Of a stretch of 64,000 nucleotides of DNA, positions 61,055 to 64,000 are shown in pieces. The stretch comes from DAOUJH01 sp965116555 (GTDB lineage: Bacteria; Chloroflexota; Dehalococcoidia; Lucifugimonadales; QGNO01), in NCBI GenBank assembly GCA_965116555.1, contig OZ220698.1, forward strand, positions 620,001 through 684,000. Direction: 5' to 3'. Each line of letters opens with the position of its first letter. Within the stretch, counting starts at the first letter, position 1. The notes beneath the pieces are model-generated. The model saw only the letters and a program-made list of their open reading frames with translations, was not told the DNA's origin and made no database searches. The position numbers were made by a program, and so were the translations under genes.

Positions 61055-62506
61055 ATGTACACACCGACCCTAGAACAGGTGAAGACGCTGCTCCGTGAGC
61101 AGGAAGGCAACATGGTCCCATTGTACCGTGAGATCAACGCCGACCTGGAGACGCCGGTGTCGGCGTTTCTGAAGATAGCCCGCGGCCCGCATTCGTTCCT
61201 GCTGGAGAGCGTAGAAGGCGGCGAAAGGCAGGCCCGCTACAGCTTCATAGGCACGGAGCCGTACCGTGTGCTCAAGACCGGCCCAGGCACGGACGCCGGT
61301 CAAATTGACCCGCTGCTGCCCGTCGAACAGGAGCTGTCCGCCTACAGACCGGTGAGCGTGCCCGGCCTTCCCCGCTTCCTGGGCGGCGCTATCGGCTATC
61401 TGTCCTACGAGACGTTTCGCTACCATGAGCCACGGGTGCCCGCGCCGGATGCCGACCCCATCGCAGTGCCGGAGTCGGTGCTCATGTTCACCGATACCGT
61501 TGTCGTCTTCGACCACCTGCGGCACTCGATCAAGCTGGTTTCGCACGTCCACGCCGGTGATGACCTGGAAGCCTCCTACCAGGAGGCGGTCGACCGCATT
61601 GAAGCGATAGCCGGGCGTTTGAGCCAGCCGCTGGCGCAGCAGACCGCAGAGCCTGATAGAGACGGCTCCGCTGAAGGCGCTTCCAACTTCACCAAAGAGG
61701 AGTACATGGAGGTGGTGCGCCGCTGTAAGGAGTATGTCGTCGCCGGCGACATCATACAGGTCGTGCCGTCGCGGCGGGTGGCTCAGCCCACCTCCGCCGA
61801 CCCCTTCGACATATACCGTGCTCTGCGCATGCTCAATCCCTCGCCGTATATGTATTTCCTCAAGCTGAACGACTTCTACATAGTTGGCGCATCGCCGGAA
61901 ACGCTGGTGCGGGTGGAAGACGGCATGGTCTACAACTACCCCCTGGCGGGCACGCTTCGCCGCGGGGAAACACCGGAGGAGGACGAGGCGCTGGCGGAGA
62001 GACTGCGAAACGATGAAAAAGAGAAGGCGGAGCACATCATGCTGGTGGACCTGGGCCGCAACGACGTGGGCCGCGTGGCCGAACCGGGCTCGGTCGAGGT
62101 TACCGATCTGATGCGCGTGGTGCGCTACTCCCACGTCATGCACCTGGAGTCGGAGGTGCAGGGCCGCCTCCGCTCAGACAGGACGATGTACGACGCCTTG
62201 CGTTGCGCCATGCCGGCGGGGACGCTGTCCGGCGCGCCCAAGATACGCGCCATGGAGATCATAGCCGAGATGGAGCCGGAGAAGCGCGGCCCGTACGGAG
62301 CGGCGGTAGGCTACTTCGGCTTTCAGGGCAACATGGACACGGCCATCCCAATCAGGACCATCGTGATGAAGGACGGAATCGCCTATCTGCAAGCGGGCGG
62401 CGGCATTGTCTACGACAGCGATCCGGAGTCGGAGTGGCAGGAGACGGAGAACAAGCTGGCGGCGCCGGCGCGAGCCATTGCCATCGCGGAGGGCAGAGCA
62501 ACGTGA
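61055..62506 (+). CDS. trpE: Anthranilate synthase component I
   Basis: A 483-residue chorismate-binding enzyme that makes anthranilate with TrpG. The N-terminal domain carries LLESVEGGERQARYSFIG, in which the Ser-containing motif senses Trp feedback. The catalytic part shows SPYMYFLKLNDFYIVGASPE, PLAGTLRRGETPEED, LVDLGRNDVGRVAEPGSV and AGTLSGAPKIRAMEIIAEME. The stop overlaps the trpG start (GTGA). No T-box was found immediately upstream. Confidence 0.96.
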   Translation: MYTPTLEQVKTLLREQEGNMVPLYREINADLETPVSAFLKIARGPHSFLLESVEGGERQARYSFIGTEPYRVLKTGPGTDAGQIDPLLPVEQELSAYRPVSVPGLPRFLGGAIGYLSYETFRYHEPRVPAPDADPIAVPESVLMFTDTVVVFDHLRHSIKLVSHVHAGDDLEASYQEAVDRIEAIAGRLSQPLAQQTAEPDRDGSAEGASNFTKEEYMEVVRRCKEYVVAGDIIQVVPSRRVAQPTSADPFDIYRALRMLNPSPYMYFLKLNDFYIVGASPETLVRVEDGMVYNYPLAGTLRRGETPEEDEALAERLRNDEKEKAEHIMLVDLGRNDVGRVAEPGSVEVTDLMRVVRYSHVMHLESEVQGRLRSDRTMYDALRCAMPAGTLSGAPKIRAMEIIAEMEPEKRGPYGAAVGYFGFQGNMDTAIPIRTIVMKDGIAYLQAGGGIVYDSDPESEWQETENKLAAPARAIAIAEGRAT

Positions 62507-63066
62507 TTCTCCTCATAGACAACTACGACAGCTTCACCTACAACCTGTACCAGTACCTCAGCGAGCTGGGGGCGGATGTCCAGGTGGTGCGCAACGACGC
62601 CGTGACCCTGGAAGATATCGAGGAGCTGAGGCCGGAGAAGATCGTTGTCTCGCCGGGGCCGTGCACTCCACTGGAGGCGGGCATCTCCAACGACGTGGTG
62701 CGCCAGATGGGAAGGCATACGCCTCTGCTCGGCGTGTGCCTGGGGCACCAGTGCATCGGCTATGCCTTCGGCGCCACCGTGGGCTACGCCGGAGAGATAG
62801 TGCACGGGAAAACGTCGCAGGTGAACCACGACGGCAAGGGCGTGTTCAGGGGACTGCCCAACCCGCTGCAAGGGATTCGCTACCATTCGCTGGCGGTGTA
62901 CGGGGATACGCTGCCGCCGGAGATAGAGGTCACCGCTACATCGGATAGCGGCGTGGTCATGGGCCTGCGGCACAAGGAGTACCCCATAGAAGGCATCCAG
63001 TTCCACCCGGAATCGATAATGACGGAGTGCGGGAAGGACATTCTGCGCAACTTCTTGGATGGGTGA
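62503..63066 (+). CDS. trpG: Anthranilate synthase component II (glutamine amidotransferase)
   Basis: A 187-residue class I glutamine amidotransferase. It begins ILLIDNYDSFTYNLYQYL. The nucleophile Cys79 is in LLGVCLGHQCIGYAFG, and the catalytic His and Glu are in GIQFHPESIMT. It supplies ammonia to TrpE and may double as PabA. The GTG at 62503 overlaps the trpE stop; a long upstream frame inside trpE was ignored. Confidence 0.95.
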   Translation: MILLIDNYDSFTYNLYQYLSELGADVQVVRNDAVTLEDIEELRPEKIVVSPGPCTPLEAGISNDVVRQMGRHTPLLGVCLGHQCIGYAFGATVGYAGEIVHGKTSQVNHDGKGVFRGLPNPLQGIRYHSLAVYGDTLPPEIEVTATSDSGVVMGLRHKEYPIEGIQFHPESIMTECGKDILRNFLDG

Positions 63067-63068
63067 AT

Positions 63069-63111
63069 GTATGGTATAATATGCCATACATTTATATGGC
63101 GTGAGGTATGG
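63069..63111 (+). promoter_or_regulatory. Promoter/operator of the RHH-MazF pair
   Basis: A TATAAT -10 (63075-63080) lies between the arms of an inverted repeat, GTATGG (63069-63074) / CCATAC (63084-63089). A third GTATGG half-site follows at 63106-63111. This fits an autoregulated toxin-antitoxin promoter, with RHH dimers covering the -10. A -35 is not obvious and would lie inside trpG. Confidence 0.6.
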
Positions 63112-63112
63112 T

Positions 63113-63370
63113 ATGCAAAAGAAAATTACGCTATCCCTTGACAATAAGCTTGTAGAAGAGGTTCAGAGGCTCGTGAAAGAGGGTAGGGCGAAGTCCCAGA
63201 GCGAGTTTTTTGGAGAGGCGTTGGAAGCCAGAATTCAACAACTGGAGCGAGAGGAGTGGCGCAGGGCAATGATCGACGCAAGCAAAGACCCCATGTTCCT
63301 CTCCGACGTAGAGCAGGTAACGAAGGACTTTGAACACGCCGACGCGGAATCCGCAGGGATGATCCAGTGA
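63113..63370 (+). CDS. Ribbon-helix-helix antitoxin
   Basis: An 85-residue protein with an N-terminal ribbon-helix-helix (KKITLSLDNKLVEEVQRLV, then RAKSQSEFFGEALEARI), the CopG/MetJ/Arc fold used by many antitoxins. The C-terminal half is charged and likely binds the toxin. The ATG at 63113 has GAGG about seven bases upstream. The stop overlaps the MazF start by four bases. It probably neutralises the toxin and represses the shared promoter. Confidence 0.85.
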   Translation: MQKKITLSLDNKLVEEVQRLVKEGRAKSQSEFFGEALEARIQQLEREEWRRAMIDASKDPMFLSDVEQVTKDFEHADAESAGMIQ

Positions 63371-63747
63371 TACCGGTTTGGAGGTGGCGGATAATCAACG
63401 CATACCTGGGCCCTACGGTCGGGTCGGAGCAATCCGGCCTGAGGCCGGTCGTCATCGTCAGCGATGAGGACTACAACCAGGTGGTCAATTTGGCAACCGT
63501 AGTGCCGCTCACCTCCAGAAAACCCGGACGCAGGGTGTACCCTAACGAGGTCCTCCTGGAGGCGGGAGTTGCGGGGCTTTCGCTGGATTCCATCGTGCTT
63601 TCACATCAGATACGAACGATATCCAAGAATCGTTTCAAAGCCACAATAGGCCACTTGGACGATATCGAGAAGCAAGGGCAGGTGCTAGAGTCGATTCGTA
63701 GACATCTTGGAATGGTGGAGAAGGGCGGCACCTGGCTGAACCTGTAA
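63367..63747 (+). CDS. MazF/PemK-family mRNA interferase toxin
   Basis: A 126-residue MazF-type toxin. It contains SGLRPVVIVSDEDYNQVVN, TVVPLTSRKPGRRVYPNEV, and SLDSIVLSHQIRTISKNRF, the family's beta-barrel and catalytic Arg/Thr regions. It cleaves RNA at a short sequence when free of antitoxin. The GTG start overlaps the antitoxin stop (GTGA). The pair lies between trpG and trpD, which is unusual. Confidence 0.9.
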   Translation: MIPVWRWRIINAYLGPTVGSEQSGLRPVVIVSDEDYNQVVNLATVVPLTSRKPGRRVYPNEVLLEAGVAGLSLDSIVLSHQIRTISKNRFKATIGHLDDIEKQGQVLESIRRHLGMVEKGGTWLNL

Positions 63748-63805
63748 CGGCGGTTTAGAAACGGACGCCGGAGCAGGATATTCTAGCTGCAACAGAGGAT
63801 GAGAC

Positions 63806-64000
63806 ATGATTCGTGAAGCCATTGCGGAATTGGTAGAAGGCCGTGACCTTTCTCAGGAGGTCGCAGCCCAAGTGATGAACGAGATCATGGAAGGCGATGC
63901 CACGCCTGCCCAGATCGGCGCTTTCGTGACGGCGCTGCGCGTCAAAGGGGAGACCGTTGCCGAGATAACCGGCATGGCCCAGACAATGCGGGCAAACTCT
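63806..64000 (+). CDS. trpD: Anthranilate phosphoribosyltransferase, N-terminal fragment
   Basis: The first 65 codons of a TrpD, cut by the window end. The N-terminal helices read MIREAIAELVEGRDLSQEVA, AAQVMNEIMEGDATPAQIGA and FVTALRVKGETVAEITGMAQ, the standard start of the family before the phosphate loop. AGAGG lies eight bases ahead of the ATG. It follows the TA pair by about 60 bp and is probably the continuation of trpEG. Confidence 0.92.
   Translation, partial: MIREAIAELVEGRDLSQEVAAQVMNEIMEGDATPAQIGAFVTALRVKGETVAEITGMAQTMRANS

Noticed and set aside
61070..62143. 357-codon minus-strand frame inside trpE
   Set aside because: Antisense shadow with biased composition; trpE is fully supported.

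Overview
The window is a gene-dense bacterial chromosome segment of fairly high GC that looks like Chloroflexota, probably a Dehalococcoidia/SAR202-type lineage. This is inferred from gene content: a 1490-residue fused PMT-type/DUF2298 membrane protein, DUF2851 and DUF3052-like proteins, two FAH-family hydrolases in tandem, MmgE/PrpD and amidohydrolase genes, a T-box leader, and frequent GTG and TTG starts with good Shine-Dalgarno sites. There is no 16S rRNA gene, so the placement is not proven. No phage, plasmid, IS or CRISPR structure was seen.

Layout. 1-1403: a divergent pair, a truncated exonuclease/endonuclease/phosphatase-family gene and a GrdB-like gene with an in-frame UGA read as selenocysteine. 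1426-7267: a minus-strand run of PIG-L deacetylase, HAD phosphatase, two FAH enzymes, purA and thiolase. 7424-12776: prs, secA and a three-gene set (DUF3052-like, stand-alone HhH protein, unknown). 12796-22814: valS, an MdtG-like MFS pump, a ROK kinase, two unknowns, recF, an FMN reductase and an amidohydrolase. 22823-31928: the giant membrane protein, gap, eno, a TIGR00725-like gene and MmgE/PrpD. 32083-34405: a two-domain PD-(D/E)XK-like protein, a beta-hydroxyacid dehydrogenase and a small coiled-coil protein. 34581-42468: mfd, an XRE regulator with a promoter/operator, DUF2851, a membrane-anchored HTH protein, tsaD, two possible small peptides and DUF1330. 42683-48701: asparaginase-like, an RRM protein with a long structured leader, msrB, an ornithine cyclodeaminase-like gene, SDR, tRNA-Glu and argC. 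48826-56967: a nucleotidyltransferase / CDP-alcohol transferase / phosphatase operon, a nucleobase permease with an added C-terminal domain, split transketolase, amidohydrolase and thpR. 57045-64000: a tryptophan region with a Trp T-box, trpB2, trpS, a GIY-YIG gene bracketed by inverted repeats, trpE, trpG, an RHH/MazF toxin-antitoxin pair, and the start of trpD.

How the genes fit together. Tryptophan supply and charging (trpB2-trpS) appear to share one T-box that reads uncharged tRNA-Trp, and trpEG(D) follow about 2 kb downstream. gap and eno supply lower glycolysis, split transketolase the pentose phosphate pathway, and prs and purA nucleotide synthesis. The many hydrolases and dehydrogenases suggest a scavenger of varied organic compounds. 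The most notable signals are the GrdB-like selenoprotein, the possible di-inositol-phosphate-like operon at 48826-50805, the GIY-YIG gene flanked by inverted repeats, the TA pair inside the trp cluster, the PH-like/TM/HTH protein, the duplicated nuclease-fold protein and the structured leader ahead of the RRM gene.
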